Shown here in pieces: positions 1 to 7,547 of a DNA stretch of 64,000 bases. The stretch lies in assembly GCF_030555055.1 (NCBI RefSeq), contig NZ_JAMOAO010000001.1, positions 1,550,001 to 1,614,000 on the forward strand. The letters run 5' to 3'. Source of the stretch: Nocardiopsis sp. YSL2 (lineage in GTDB: Bacteria; Actinomycetota; Actinomycetes; Streptosporangiales; Streptosporangiaceae). Made by a program: the position numbers and the translations under genes. Under the pieces are notes generated by a model that saw nothing but the letters and a program-made list of their open reading frames with translations, was not told the origin of the DNA and searched no databases. Position 1 is the stretch's first letter, and each line of letters starts with the position of its first letter.

Positions 1-522
1 GGTGGCGCCGATGTACTCGCCCGCGGCGGTGGAGGGGTCCATCAGCTTGGTGATCGTGCTGACGTGGCCGCCCTCGTCGAGGGTCACCTTCATCTCTTCG
101 TCAGCGAGGCTTTTCGCGTTGTCCACCGCCAGGAGGAGTTCCGGTCCCCTCGCGGCGAGTAGCGTTTCCTCGACGCTCACGGGGTGAACCGTGTCGCCGT
201 TGACCAGGAGGACGCCCTCGGAGAAGAACTCGCGTGCGGTCCAGAGGGAGTAGGCGTTGTTCCACTCCTCGGCCTTGTCGTTGTAGGACAGGGTGAGGTT
301 GACGCCGTGGCGCCGCTCCAGCGCCTCCTTGCGCTCCTCGACGGCCTCCGCGCGGTAGCCGACCACGACGACGACGTCCTTGAGGCCGACGGCGGCCAGG
401 TTGCGCAGCGAGATGTCCATGATGGTCGTCTCGCCGTCGACGGGCACCAGGGCCTTGGGCAGGGTGTCGGTGTAGGGGCGCAGGCGGCGCCCGGCGCCTG
501 CGGCGAGAACCATTCCAAGCAT
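1..522 (-). CDS. Nucleotidyltransferase (sugar/choline-phosphate NTP transferase type), 3' end off window
   Basis: The gene begins inside the window and runs off its left edge, so only about 174 N-terminal residues are seen. They start MLGMVLAAGAGRRLRP, the G-G-G-R nucleotide-binding loop of the NTP_transferase fold, followed by the lysine motif LPKALVPVDG and the acidic metal-site segment LLVNGDTVHP. This fold transfers a nucleotidyl group to a sugar or alcohol phosphate, for example in LicC-type phosphocholine cytidylyltransferases; the substrate cannot be told. I chose the ATG at 522 because AAGGAGGA lies 10 nt upstream; a second in-frame ATG is at 513. It is followed upstream by DUF5941-like and CDP-alcohol-transferase-like genes on the same strand, which suggests activated-alcohol phosphate metabolism for a lipid or wall polymer. 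Confidence 0.85.
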   Translation of the reverse strand, partial: MLGMVLAAGAGRRLRPYTDTLPKALVPVDGETTIMDISLRNLAAVGLKDVVVVVGYRAEAVEERKEALERRHGVNLTLSYNDKAEEWNNAYSLWTAREFFSEGVLLVNGDTVHPVSVEETLLAARGPELLLAVDNAKSLADEEMKVTLDEGGHVSTITKLMDPSTAAGEYIGAT

Positions 523-558
523 GAGGGCGTGTTCCTCCTTGTGTGCGGGGAGGCGCGC

Positions 559-1302
559 TCACGCCTCCCCGTTCGTTCCGGCGGCCGGTCGGCCCCCGTC
601 CCCGTGGCCGGGCCGGGCGATCCGTGGATCGCCCTGGTCCGCGGCGCCACCGCTGGGGATGGTGGTGGCGCTGGTGCGCACGTCGGTCACCTCCGTGGCG
701 CTCCAGGTGCGTACGGCCTCGCGGACGAGGAGCACCCAGAGGTACACGGCGAGAACGCCGTAGCCGACGGCCAGGGCGTGCGACGCGCCGCCGATCGCGA
801 TGACGAGCATGCGTCCGTCCCAGCCGAGCGCGGCGGCGCGCACCCATGAGGGACGGGTGACACCGACCGCGGAACGCGAGACGTCGTCGCGGTGGTGGCA
901 GACGACCGCAACCAAGAGTACGAACACCAAGGGACCGGGTACACCGGACGCCGACCCCAGAACAGCCAGGTAGGCGTACTCGGTGACCCGCAGGACGGGT
1001 GGTACGAGCCAGTCGTACGGTCCGTCGTGGGGGTGACCCGAGGCCAACCCGGACAGTAGCAGGGCAGCGACCGGTGCGAACAGGGTAATGCCTGCCAGCT
1101 GCCCTCGTCCCGCCACGAGCAGGGTCCCCACCACGAGCAGGCCGGTCAGCGCGGTCATCAGCGGTGGCACGGCGCCCGGGGCGATCCGGCCGAGCAGCGT
1201 TCCCATGTGACTGTCATCACGAAGAACGCGCAGGTCGGGCAGGGCCCCGCGGAGTTCCTCGCGCGGGGGCCGCGGCGATGGTGCCTCGTCGCGCACACTC
1301 AC
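559..1302 (-). CDS. DUF5941-like integral membrane protein
   Basis: A 247-residue protein starting at a GTG that overlaps the stop codon of the upstream gene (GTGA), so the two are translationally coupled. At least five hydrophobic segments are visible, between about residue 40 and residue 190, followed by a polar tail rich in Gly, Pro and Arg. It resembles the C-terminal DUF5941 part of larger actinobacterial proteins that also carry a nucleotidyltransferase and a CDP-alcohol phosphatidyltransferase domain; that comparison is from memory. No catalytic motif was found. Its place between the nucleotidyltransferase and the CDP-alcohol-transferase-like gene suggests the three proteins act together at the membrane. 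The function is unknown. Confidence 0.75.
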   Translation of the reverse strand: MSVRDEAPSPRPPREELRGALPDLRVLRDDSHMGTLLGRIAPGAVPPLMTALTGLLVVGTLLVAGRGQLAGITLFAPVAALLLSGLASGHPHDGPYDWLVPPVLRVTEYAYLAVLGSASGVPGPLVFVLLVAVVCHHRDDVSRSAVGVTRPSWVRAAALGWDGRMLVIAIGGASHALAVGYGVLAVYLWVLLVREAVRTWSATEVTDVRTSATTIPSGGAADQGDPRIARPGHGDGGRPAAGTNGEA

Positions 1303-2192
1303 CGGCGGCCTCCCCGCGGATCGACCAGTTCCCCGGTCACGGCCACCGCGCATCCGACGATCAGGGTGAGGAACGCGACCCGGGCGTCCCACAGGGTGAC
1401 GGTCACCGCGATGGCCAGGAAGCGGGTGCTCTGGGAGAACACCATCATCCGACGGGCCAGGCGGGGCAGCGGCGCCCGTGCGGCGCCCCCGTCCGGCGGA
1501 GGTACGGGGGCGGACTCCGGTGCGGCACGGGATTCCGGTGACGTGCGGGACTCCGGTGACGTGCGGGGCCGGGGCGGGGCTCCGGGACCTACCGGCCCGG
1601 TTCCCCCGCTCGGCCCGGAATCGGCGCCGGCCCCGGCATCGGAGGCGGGTTCGGCACCGAGCAGCCGTCCGGTCAGCCGGGGGTCGCTCTCACGCGGTCC
1701 CTCCGGCGGCCGGGGCGCCAGGTCCGCCAGGAGGCCCCCAGGCCGCCCAGGCCGGGCGCGCGGCACGCGTCCGACACCCCGGGACAGGTCGGGGGCGGTG
1801 GGAGCGGCACGGGCGATCAGGAGCGAGTCCCGCAGGGCGAGGGCGATGAGCGCGCCCGCCGCCCACCCCCATCCGTCGGCCAGCCCCGCCAGGACCGCGC
1901 CGACCGCCAGCCCCGCGTAGACGATGTACTCGCGCAACTGGGCGAGCATCGACACGAGCCAGACCGTCAGGGCGTCGCGCCGGTTGCCCTGCATCCGCGC
2001 CCGGACGGCGTCGCAGAAGAGCACCCCGCCGAGGAACAGGGAGCCGGCCAGGGCTCCGACCGTGTCCGACCGCGTGAACCAGACCGCCGCGCCGACCGAC
2101 GCGAACACACTGATGCGCGTCATGCCCGCACGTGTGACGTGTCGGCGTTCCAACATCCGCGCGGTCGACCGCGCCACCGTGCCGTTGACCAT
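1299..2192 (-). CDS. CDP-alcohol phosphatidyltransferase-like membrane protein, catalytic motif degenerate
   Basis: A 297-residue protein with hydrophobic segments in its first 130 residues and in its last 60, joined by a long Pro/Gly/Ser linker. The segment FCDAVRARMQGNRRDALTVW falls where active CDP-alcohol phosphotransferases carry D-G-x2-A-R-x(8-12)-G-x3-D-x3-D. Asp and Ala-Arg are kept, but the Gly and the two downstream aspartates are not. The linker encodes three tandem PES-type repeats made by an 18-bp DNA repeat at 1513-1566. The start ATG follows GAGAGGG by 7 nt. The family makes phosphodiester bonds between CDP-alcohols and an acceptor alcohol. Here a structural or non-catalytic role is possible, and the assignment rests on partial similarity. 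Confidence 0.65.
   Translation of the reverse strand: MVNGTVARSTARMLERRHVTRAGMTRISVFASVGAAVWFTRSDTVGALAGSLFLGGVLFCDAVRARMQGNRRDALTVWLVSMLAQLREYIVYAGLAVGAVLAGLADGWGWAAGALIALALRDSLLIARAAPTAPDLSRGVGRVPRARPGRPGGLLADLAPRPPEGPRESDPRLTGRLLGAEPASDAGAGADSGPSGGTGPVGPGAPPRPRTSPESRTSPESRAAPESAPVPPPDGGAARAPLPRLARRMMVFSQSTRFLAIAVTVTLWDARVAFLTLIVGCAVAVTGELVDPRGGRR
1513..1566. repeat. Three tandem 18-bp units
   Basis: Three consecutive 18-bp units of the form ga(c/t)tccggtgacgtgcgg, the first slightly diverged, lie inside the linker of the CDP-alcohol-transferase-like gene. The period keeps the reading frame and gives a repeated Pro-Glu-Ser-Arg motif, so it looks like in-frame slippage in a tolerant linker. 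Confidence 0.85.
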
Positions 2193-2388
2193 GGAGGTGC
2201 CCTCTCGACGTTCTACTGAGAGTCACCGTTTCCCACGGCTGGTAGCCAATCAACCACTGACACGCACATAGCGCCCTGTAAGCCGTAGTGGGCGCGCAGA
2301 CCGCCTTTCGGACACCCCGGACAGCCAGAGAGCGCCTGTACTTATTCGGGGCGCGCCGACCCCCTCGCGCCGGGGCACGCGGAACGGC

Positions 2389-2417
2389 CGAACGCCCACC
2401 CCTGGGGTGGGCGTTCG
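2389..2417 (-). terminator. Hairpin terminator after tagH
   Basis: A perfect 14-bp inverted repeat (cgaacgcccacccc / ggggtgggcgttcg) with a one-base centre lies 6 bp beyond the tagH stop codon. As usual in high-GC actinobacteria there is no clear T-tract. Confidence 0.75.
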
Positions 2418-2422
2418 GGGCG

Positions 2423-3304
2423 TCAGGCGGCCTGGCCGCCGTCCCCGTCGCCCTCGTCGGCCTTCTTCTCGGCGTCCTCGGCGCGCTTCTTCTTCGCGGC
2501 GTCGCGCTTCTTGCGCTCGGCGATCTCGGCCTTGGTGTCCTCGTCGTAGGCGGCCAGCGCGCTCTCGATGTCGGTGTCCAGCGCGAGCCCGCCGCCCTTG
2601 ACGTACAGGCCGCGGTTGCAGAACCGGCGCAGGTCCTTCTCGCTGTGGGAGACCAGGACCATGGTGCGTTGGTTGGCCAGCATCCGGTCGATGGCCTCGT
2701 AGCACTTGCGCTTGAAGGCCTTGTCGCCGACCGCGAGCACCTCGTCGACCAGCATGATCGGGTGTTCCAGCTGGGAGATGAGCGCGAAGCCGAGTCGCAC
2801 CTTCATCCCGCTGGAGTAGTGGCGCACCGGCGTGTCGACGAACTTCGGCTTGATCTCGGCGAAGTCGATGATCTCGTCGAAGCGCTCGTCGATCAGCTCC
2901 TCGGACATGCCGTGCAGGGAGCCGACCAGGTACACGTTCTCGCGCCCGGTCAGGTTGTCGTTGAACCCCGCCCGCAGCTCGAGCAGCGGCGCCACCTTGC
3001 CGTGCACCTGCACGTCGCCCTCGTCGGGCATGAGCACGCCCGCGATCAGCTTGAGCAGGGTCGACTTGCCGGTGCCGTTCTTGCCGACGATGCCGACGCA
3101 GTCGCCGCGCCCGATCTCGAAGGAGACGTCGCGCAGGGGCCAGAACTCGTCGCCCTCGGCGTTGGGGTCGCGCTTGGTCCCGTGGATGAACATCTCACGC
3201 AGACTGCGCTTGCGGCGGCGGTTGACCGCGAACTTGACACCGAGTCCCTTGGCTTCGATGACCGGTCCGGTCGTGCCCTCGGCGCCGTAGGTCGTCTGCG
3301 CCAT
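2423..3304 (-). CDS. tagH: ABC transporter ATP-binding subunit, teichoic acid/polysaccharide export type (TagH/Wzt-like)
   Basis: A 293-residue ATPase with Walker A GKNGTGKST, signature YSSGMKVRL and Walker B IMLVDEVLAVGD, followed by VSHSEKDL with the H-loop histidine. The sequence between signature and Walker B is typical of exporters of undecaprenyl-linked wall polymers. The C-terminus is an 50-residue Lys/Glu/Asp-rich charged tail, not the long carbohydrate-binding domain of Wzt. The ATG overlaps the permease stop by one base (TGATG), so the two subunits are coupled. It would power export of a wall polymer through the neighbouring TagG-like permease. Identity as a TagGH system is supported by the TarI-like gene upstream. 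Confidence 0.92.
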   Translation of the reverse strand: MAQTTYGAEGTTGPVIEAKGLGVKFAVNRRRKRSLREMFIHGTKRDPNAEGDEFWPLRDVSFEIGRGDCVGIVGKNGTGKSTLLKLIAGVLMPDEGDVQVHGKVAPLLELRAGFNDNLTGRENVYLVGSLHGMSEELIDERFDEIIDFAEIKPKFVDTPVRHYSSGMKVRLGFALISQLEHPIMLVDEVLAVGDKAFKRKCYEAIDRMLANQRTMVLVSHSEKDLRRFCNRGLYVKGGGLALDTDIESALAAYDEDTKAEIAERKKRDAAKKKRAEDAEKKADEGDGDGGQAA

Positions 3305-4140
3305 CACAACTCCTTCAGAACGGACATCTCCAGGCGACGGAACGTCCAGTATCCGATGATGAGCATCAGGATCGAACCGACCACCGAACTGCTCAACGCG
3401 AGCGTGGTCGGCGTTAGTTCCTCGAACCCAGCGAACCACACCGCGCGGTGCATCTGGAAGATGCCGAGCAAAGGGTTGAGCTGGTAGAGCGTCATCGCCC
3501 AGCCCGGAACCTTGTCCGAGGTGAGCACCATGGACGCCGGGAACAGGATCGCCGACCCGTAGAACAGCAGGCGGGTGACGATCCGTGTGAGGCGTTCCAC
3601 GTCGCGCAGCAGCACGTTGACCGAGGACAGGAACAGGGTCAGGCCCAGGCCGAACACGAACGTGAGCACGACGGCCAGGGGCAGCCAGACGAACACGCCC
3701 ATCACCGAGGGCCGACCGCCCAGCACGACCACGAACACCAGCAGGATCGGCCAGGTGAGCAGGTACTCGATGAACTTCGTTCCCACCGTCGCCGTCGGGA
3801 AGATCTCCCGGGGCACCTTCATGGTGGTGATCAGTTTGGCGTGCGTGATCATCGCACGGGGGGCCTCGCCGAGGATCTGCCCGAAGGTCGTCCACGGGAG
3901 GATGCCCGCCACCAGGAAGAGCAGGAAGCCCCCGTACTCCGTGGTTTCGTCCGGCATGCCCCGGTTCGCGTTCAGGATCAGCCCGAAGACGAAGAAGTAG
4001 ACCATCGTCATCGCCAGAGGCTCCAACATGGTCCAGGCGTACCCGAGTACGGACTGCTGGTACTTGACCTTCAGGTCGCGCCGGACCAGGAGGCCGACGA
4101 CCTTCCGGTGCTCCCAGACGGCCAGCGTCCTTGACGCCAC
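3304..4140 (-). CDS. tagG: ABC-2 type permease, teichoic acid/polysaccharide export (TagG-like)
   Basis: A 278-residue membrane protein with six hydrophobic segments, starting VASRTLAVWEHRKVVGLLVR with the amphipathic interface helix and the motif DLKVKYQQSVLGYAW of the ABC-2 polysaccharide export family. It forms the channel for the TagH-like ATPase, whose start codon overlaps its stop. I chose the GTG at 4140, five bases after GGAGG; another in-frame GTG is at 4146. The polymer is not identified by the sequence, but the TarI-like and GDPD genes nearby suggest a polyol-phosphate (teichoic acid) chain. Confidence 0.92.
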   Translation of the reverse strand: MASRTLAVWEHRKVVGLLVRRDLKVKYQQSVLGYAWTMLEPLAMTMVYFFVFGLILNANRGMPDETTEYGGFLLFLVAGILPWTTFGQILGEAPRAMITHAKLITTMKVPREIFPTATVGTKFIEYLLTWPILLVFVVVLGGRPSVMGVFVWLPLAVVLTFVFGLGLTLFLSSVNVLLRDVERLTRIVTRLLFYGSAILFPASMVLTSDKVPGWAMTLYQLNPLLGIFQMHRAVWFAGFEELTPTTLALSSSVVGSILMLIIGYWTFRRLEMSVLKEL

Positions 4141-4732
4141 CGCCACCTCCAAGGGTTGGTTCTCGTCCGGTCCACGATGTGCCGGACAGGCATGTACGTT
4201 CTCGCCTGCGCGCACCGGACCGGCGTTGACGGCCCGGTCCCGCCTCGGCCCCTGGCTCTCGGGGAAGGGTGTCCACGGGTGGGCGGGGGGCGCCGTGGAC
4301 CGGCCCCGGATCCACGACCGCAGTAGAGGAGGTCCGGACCGGGCACGCCGTACAGGCGTCCATAGGTTACCGCTGTGAACGACGGGCCGCGCCAGGGCAC
4401 CCTCCGTCGGACTCGATTCCCGAACCCCGCACAGAGTGCGCGTCCCCGCCCACCGGGACCACGGGGGGCGATCCGGGCCGAAGCGAGGAGGGACTGCGCC
4501 GCAGGCGTCCGTTGAGGGTGGTGGCGGGCGACGGCGTGGAAACGAGCGGCGGCCCAGGGAAAGCACGGGTGAGGGGCGCGCCGGTACCCGCAGGAGGAGT
4601 CTCCGCCGCCGGCGAGCCCGCGGGCCGGGCAGGAGCGACGACGAAGGATCCGGCGTCGAGCGCCCCGAACCGCTAGTCTCGGCCACTGGGCGCGGCGAGC
4701 GCGTCACCAGCAACCTCGAGCAGGAGAACGCT
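4141..4732. other. 592-bp gap between tagG and tarI, no gene
   Basis: This stretch separates the divergent tagGH and tarI-GDPD units and should hold both promoters. No convincing coding region was seen. TAACCT (minus strand, near 4370) and TAGTCT (plus strand, 4674-4679) are weak -10 candidates. Its right half is occupied by the dispersed repeat described separately. Confidence 0.6.
4447..4672 (+). repeat. Dispersed non-coding repeat, copy A
   Basis: The part from 4541 to 4672 aligns, at about 85-90% by eye, with the reverse complement of 28885-29017. Shared stretches include gtgaggggcgcgccggt, gcaggaggagtct and agcgacgacgaagga. The earlier part, 4447-4489 (beginning cgcccaccgggaccac), matches 29299-29342 in direct orientation. 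Copy A thus looks like a composite of two modules that are separate at the second site. It ends just before the putative tarI -10 box. No reading frame is conserved convincingly. Confidence 0.85.
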
Positions 4733-5467
4733 ATGCCCACGGGTCCGCGGGTGATCGCGGCCGTTCTGGCCGGCGGGGTCGGTGCGCGCATGGGCGCGGA
4801 CACCCCCAAGCAGCTCCTCCCCCTGGAGGGGCGTCCCATCATCGAGCACTCGATCGCCGCCTTCGAGGCCTGCCCCGAGGTCAACGAGATCGTCGTGCTC
4901 ATGGTGGCCGAGTACCTGGGCCGGGTCGAGGACATCGTCGCCAAGGCGGGGTTCACCAAGGTCAGCGCGGTCCTGCCGGGCGGCGGAACCCGGACCGACA
5001 CCTCCCGCGCCGCCCTGTCCGCCATGGCCTCGGCGGACGACGGCGACCTGGCCCTGCTGCACGACGCCGCCCGCCCCCTCGTCCGGCCGCGGACCGTCGC
5101 GGCGTGCGTGTCGGCGCTGGACTCGGCCGGCGCGGTCGGCGTGGCGGTGCCCAGCGCCGACACCGTGGTCCGGGTGGTCCCGAGCCGCGGCGGCGAGGCC
5201 ATCGCCGACGTCCCGCCCCGCGCCGAACTGCGCCGGATGCAGACGCCCCAGGGCTTCCGGCTCGGCGTGCTGCGCCGCGCCTACGAACTCGCCACGGCCG
5301 ACCCGGCGCTGGTGGCGACCGACGACTGCGGCGTGGTGCTGCGCTACCTGCCCGACGAGGAGGTCCGGATCGTGCGTGGCGACGAGTCCAACATCAAGGT
5401 CACCAACCCCGGTGACGTGGAGGTCGCCGCGACCCTGCTGCGCGGACGCGCGGGGGCCGGGGCGTGA
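4733..5467 (+). CDS. tarI: TarI/IspD-family cytidylyltransferase, probably polyol-5-phosphate cytidylyltransferase for teichoic acid
   Basis: A 244-residue protein starting MPTGPRVIAAVLAGGVGARM. The loop LAGGVGARMG, the segment TPKQLLPLEGRPIIEHS, the acidic LLHDAARPLVRP and QTPQGF are all present. IspD and TarI share this fold. The PKQ(F/L)LPL-x-G-(K/R)-PII motif and the neighbouring TagGH and GDPD genes favour TarI, which makes CDP-ribitol, over IspD of the MEP pathway. The start ATG follows caggag by 8 nt. The stop overlaps the GDPD start (GTGA), so they form an operon. A true IspD role is not excluded without knowing whether another ispD exists. Confidence 0.8.
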   Translation: MPTGPRVIAAVLAGGVGARMGADTPKQLLPLEGRPIIEHSIAAFEACPEVNEIVVLMVAEYLGRVEDIVAKAGFTKVSAVLPGGGTRTDTSRAALSAMASADDGDLALLHDAARPLVRPRTVAACVSALDSAGAVGVAVPSADTVVRVVPSRGGEAIADVPPRAELRRMQTPQGFRLGVLRRAYELATADPALVATDDCGVVLRYLPDEEVRIVRGDESNIKVTNPGDVEVAATLLRGRAGAGA

Positions 5468-6228
5468 GCGGCGTGTTCAGCGCCACCGAGGTGGTCGGCC
5501 ACCGCGGCCTGGGCCGCGGCGTGGTCGAGGGCGTACGGGAGAACACCGCGGAGTCCTTCGCGGCGGCGGCCGCCGCGGGAGCCGACTGGGTGGAGGTCGA
5601 CGTCCGCCGCACCGCCGACGACGCGCTGGTCCTGCACCACGACGCCGCTCTGGACGACGGACGGGCGATCGTGGACCTGAGTGCGACGGAGTGCGCGCGG
5701 GCCGGACTGATCGGCCTCGACGAGGGCCTCGCGGCGATCCCGCCCGGAGTCGGCGTGGACGTCGACGTGAAATCGGTGATGGAGGACGCCGTCGACGCTC
5801 CGTCGCGACGGACGGTGTCGCTGCTCCTGCCGTATCTGCGCCGGGAGTCCGCTCGTCGCCGAGTGTTCGTCTGCTCCTTCGATCCCGGTGTCCTGCTGGC
5901 CGTCGGCGAGGCGGTCCCGGGCGTGCCGACGGCGTGGATGCCGTTCGTGCGCAACCCGTTGGACTCGGCGGTGGCGGGCGCGGTCGGGATGGGATGCCCG
6001 ATCGTGGCGATCGACGCCCGCTCCTTCGGCCTGACGGGTGAGGACCCCCGGCCCGGCCGCCGCTCGGTGTCCTACACCGTGGACGTGGCGCACCGGGCCG
6101 GGCTCCAGGTGCTGTCCTGGTGCCCCGACCCGGTCGACGCCGCCCGCTTCGCACAGGCGGGGGTGGACGCGGTGGTCGTCGACGACGTCCCCGGAACAGT
6201 CTCCGCCCTGAAGGCCGACCGGCCCTGA
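5464..6228 (+). CDS. Glycerophosphodiester phosphodiesterase family protein
   Basis: A 254-residue TIM-barrel enzyme without a signal peptide. It shows the GDPD motifs in order: GHRGLG with the catalytic His, REN-TAESF, the metal-binding WVEVDVR, HHDAAL with the second His, and VDVDVKSVM. The C-terminal CPDPVDAARFAQAGVDAVV segment is the usual last strand and helix. The family hydrolyses glycerophosphodiesters to glycerol-3-phosphate and an alcohol. Its start GTG overlaps the tarI stop, which suggests a role in turnover of a polyol-phosphate polymer or of lipid head groups; its lack of a signal sequence places it in the cytoplasm. Confidence 0.9.
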   Translation: MSGVFSATEVVGHRGLGRGVVEGVRENTAESFAAAAAAGADWVEVDVRRTADDALVLHHDAALDDGRAIVDLSATECARAGLIGLDEGLAAIPPGVGVDVDVKSVMEDAVDAPSRRTVSLLLPYLRRESARRRVFVCSFDPGVLLAVGEAVPGVPTAWMPFVRNPLDSAVAGAVGMGCPIVAIDARSFGLTGEDPRPGRRSVSYTVDVAHRAGLQVLSWCPDPVDAARFAQAGVDAVVVDDVPGTVSALKADRP

Positions 6229-6251
6229 CCGCGGGCCCGCTCACGCGCGGC

Positions 6252-6368
6252 TCAGCCGCCCGCCCCGAGCCGCGCGGCGGCAAGCCGGTTGAGGGACACA
6301 TGCTGCTCGGCCGCTTCAAGGGCCAACCGTCTGTGCTGCTCCGGCGGAACCCGCACAACGACCGCCAT
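6252..6368 (-). CDS. Very small HicB-type ribbon-helix-helix protein
   Basis: A 38-residue reading frame with a good start: ATG three bases after CCGGAGAGA. It reads MAVVVRVPPEQHRRLALEAA, then EQHVSLNRLAAARLG, which is the basic strand plus two helices of the HicB/Arc type of DNA-binding fold (R-x-P-x-x-x-H-x-x-L-x-x-x-A, then S-L-N-x-L). A whole RHH domain is about 45 residues, so this is a minimal or truncated antitoxin-like regulator. No HicA-like partner is adjacent. It sits in the convergent gap between the GDPD and GT2 genes. It could be a relic of a longer protein, but the frame and ribosome site are intact. Confidence 0.6.
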   Translation of the reverse strand: MAVVVRVPPEQHRRLALEAAEQHVSLNRLAAARLGAGG

Positions 6369-6438
6369 TCTCTCCGGCGGGAGGGGCCACACCCGCCGCG
6401 GACGCGGGCCGGGGCCGGAAGCGGCCAGGGGTCAGGGG

Positions 6439-7434
6439 TCAGGTGCGAGCGGCCTGGGCGGTGCGGGAGTCGGAGCCCAGCCCGGGCGGGCTCGTGATGA
6501 ATCCGGCGCCCCACGACATGTGCATGGTGGCCAGGGCCAACGGGATCAGCGGCAGGCTGGCGGCGGGCAGGCCGCGGCCGAGCGGCACCGACGCCGCGGT
6601 GACCAGGGCCGCGTAGGCACCGGGCACGAGGAACAGCGGCCACCAGAACACGCCGCCGACGAGTCCGGTGACCACGCCGGCCAGCGCCACGGGCGGGGCC
6701 AGGTAGCGCAGGTTGATCGTGCCCTTGTGCTGGCGGGCGACCACGCGCCGCCAGCGGCCGTAGTGGAAGTACTGCTTGGCGAGCAGGCGCACGTTGCGGC
6801 GCGGGCGGTAGGAGACCCGCATCCGGGGCTGGAACCACACCGTGCCTCCGCTGGTGCGGATGCGGTGGTTCATCTCCCAGTCCTGGGCGCGCAGGAAGGC
6901 CTCGTCGTATCCGCCCACGCGTTCCAGGGCCGCGCGCTGGAACACACCGAGGTAGACGGTGTCCGCCGGGCCGCCCTCGCCTCCGGTGTGGAAGCGGGCG
7001 TTGCCCACGCCGACCTTGGAGGTCATGGCGGCGGCCACGGCCTTCTCCCACGGGGTGGTGCCCTCAGCGGCCATGATGCCGCCGACGTTGTCCGCGCCGG
7101 TCTCCCGGAGGGTCTCCACGGCCACCCGCAGGTAGTCCGAGGGCATCATCGCGTGTCCGTCGATGCGCGCGACGATGCCGTGGGAGGAAGCGCCGATGGC
7201 GGCGTTGAGCCCCGCCGGCGTCCTGCCCGTCGGATTGTCCACCACCTTGACGCGGGGGTCGGCGGCGGCGATCGCGTCGGCGACCTCGCGGGTCCGGTCC
7301 GTGGAGGGCCCCACCCCGAGCACGACTTCGAGCTCGCCCGGGTACTCCTGGGCGAGGACGTGCTCCACCGCGGCGGCGAGGTGGCGCTCTTCGTTGAGGA
7401 CGGGCATGACGACGGAGACAGGCGGCCAGGACAC
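6439..7434 (-). CDS. Family 2 glycosyltransferase with C-terminal membrane segments (ExoA-like)
   Basis: About 331 residues. It opens VSWPPVSVVMPVLNEERHLA, the standard GT2 N-terminal strand, followed by VGPSTDRTREVADAI, the acceptor-site NPTGRTPAGLNAAI and RIDGHA in the place of the DxD metal motif. AQDWEMNHRIR is the ED-type catalytic region. Three or so hydrophobic segments close the protein, after residue 245, so it is membrane-anchored. It would transfer a sugar from a nucleotide donor to a lipid-linked or polymer acceptor. I chose the GTG at 7434, seven bases after GGGA; the GTG at 7440 is possible. Proximity to the wall-polymer genes suggests glycosylation of that polymer. Confidence 0.88.
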   Translation of the reverse strand: MSWPPVSVVMPVLNEERHLAAAVEHVLAQEYPGELEVVLGVGPSTDRTREVADAIAAADPRVKVVDNPTGRTPAGLNAAIGASSHGIVARIDGHAMMPSDYLRVAVETLRETGADNVGGIMAAEGTTPWEKAVAAAMTSKVGVGNARFHTGGEGGPADTVYLGVFQRAALERVGGYDEAFLRAQDWEMNHRIRTSGGTVWFQPRMRVSYRPRRNVRLLAKQYFHYGRWRRVVARQHKGTINLRYLAPPVALAGVVTGLVGGVFWWPLFLVPGAYAALVTAASVPLGRGLPAASLPLIPLALATMHMSWGAGFITSPPGLGSDSRTAQAART

Positions 7435-7547
7435 GGGCACTTCCCAAGTTCGAGATCGTGTCGGGGGTCTGCGCAGTACGCGCGTCAACGGTACTGCACA
7501 CGCGGTGGCCGCCCGGCCCGACGGGTTCAGGGCCGGGCGGGCCGGGG

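Noticed and set aside
2288..3487. A 399-codon plus-strand frame opposite tagH
   Set aside because: It is the antisense of a confident ABC ATPase gene with overlapping motifs, has no ribosome site or family pattern, and follows from high GC at third positions.
4733..5467. Calling the cytidylyltransferase IspD of the MEP pathway
   Set aside because: The PKQLLPLEGRPIIEHS motif and the adjacent TagGH and GDPD genes fit TarI better; no ispF is next to it. Not fully excluded.
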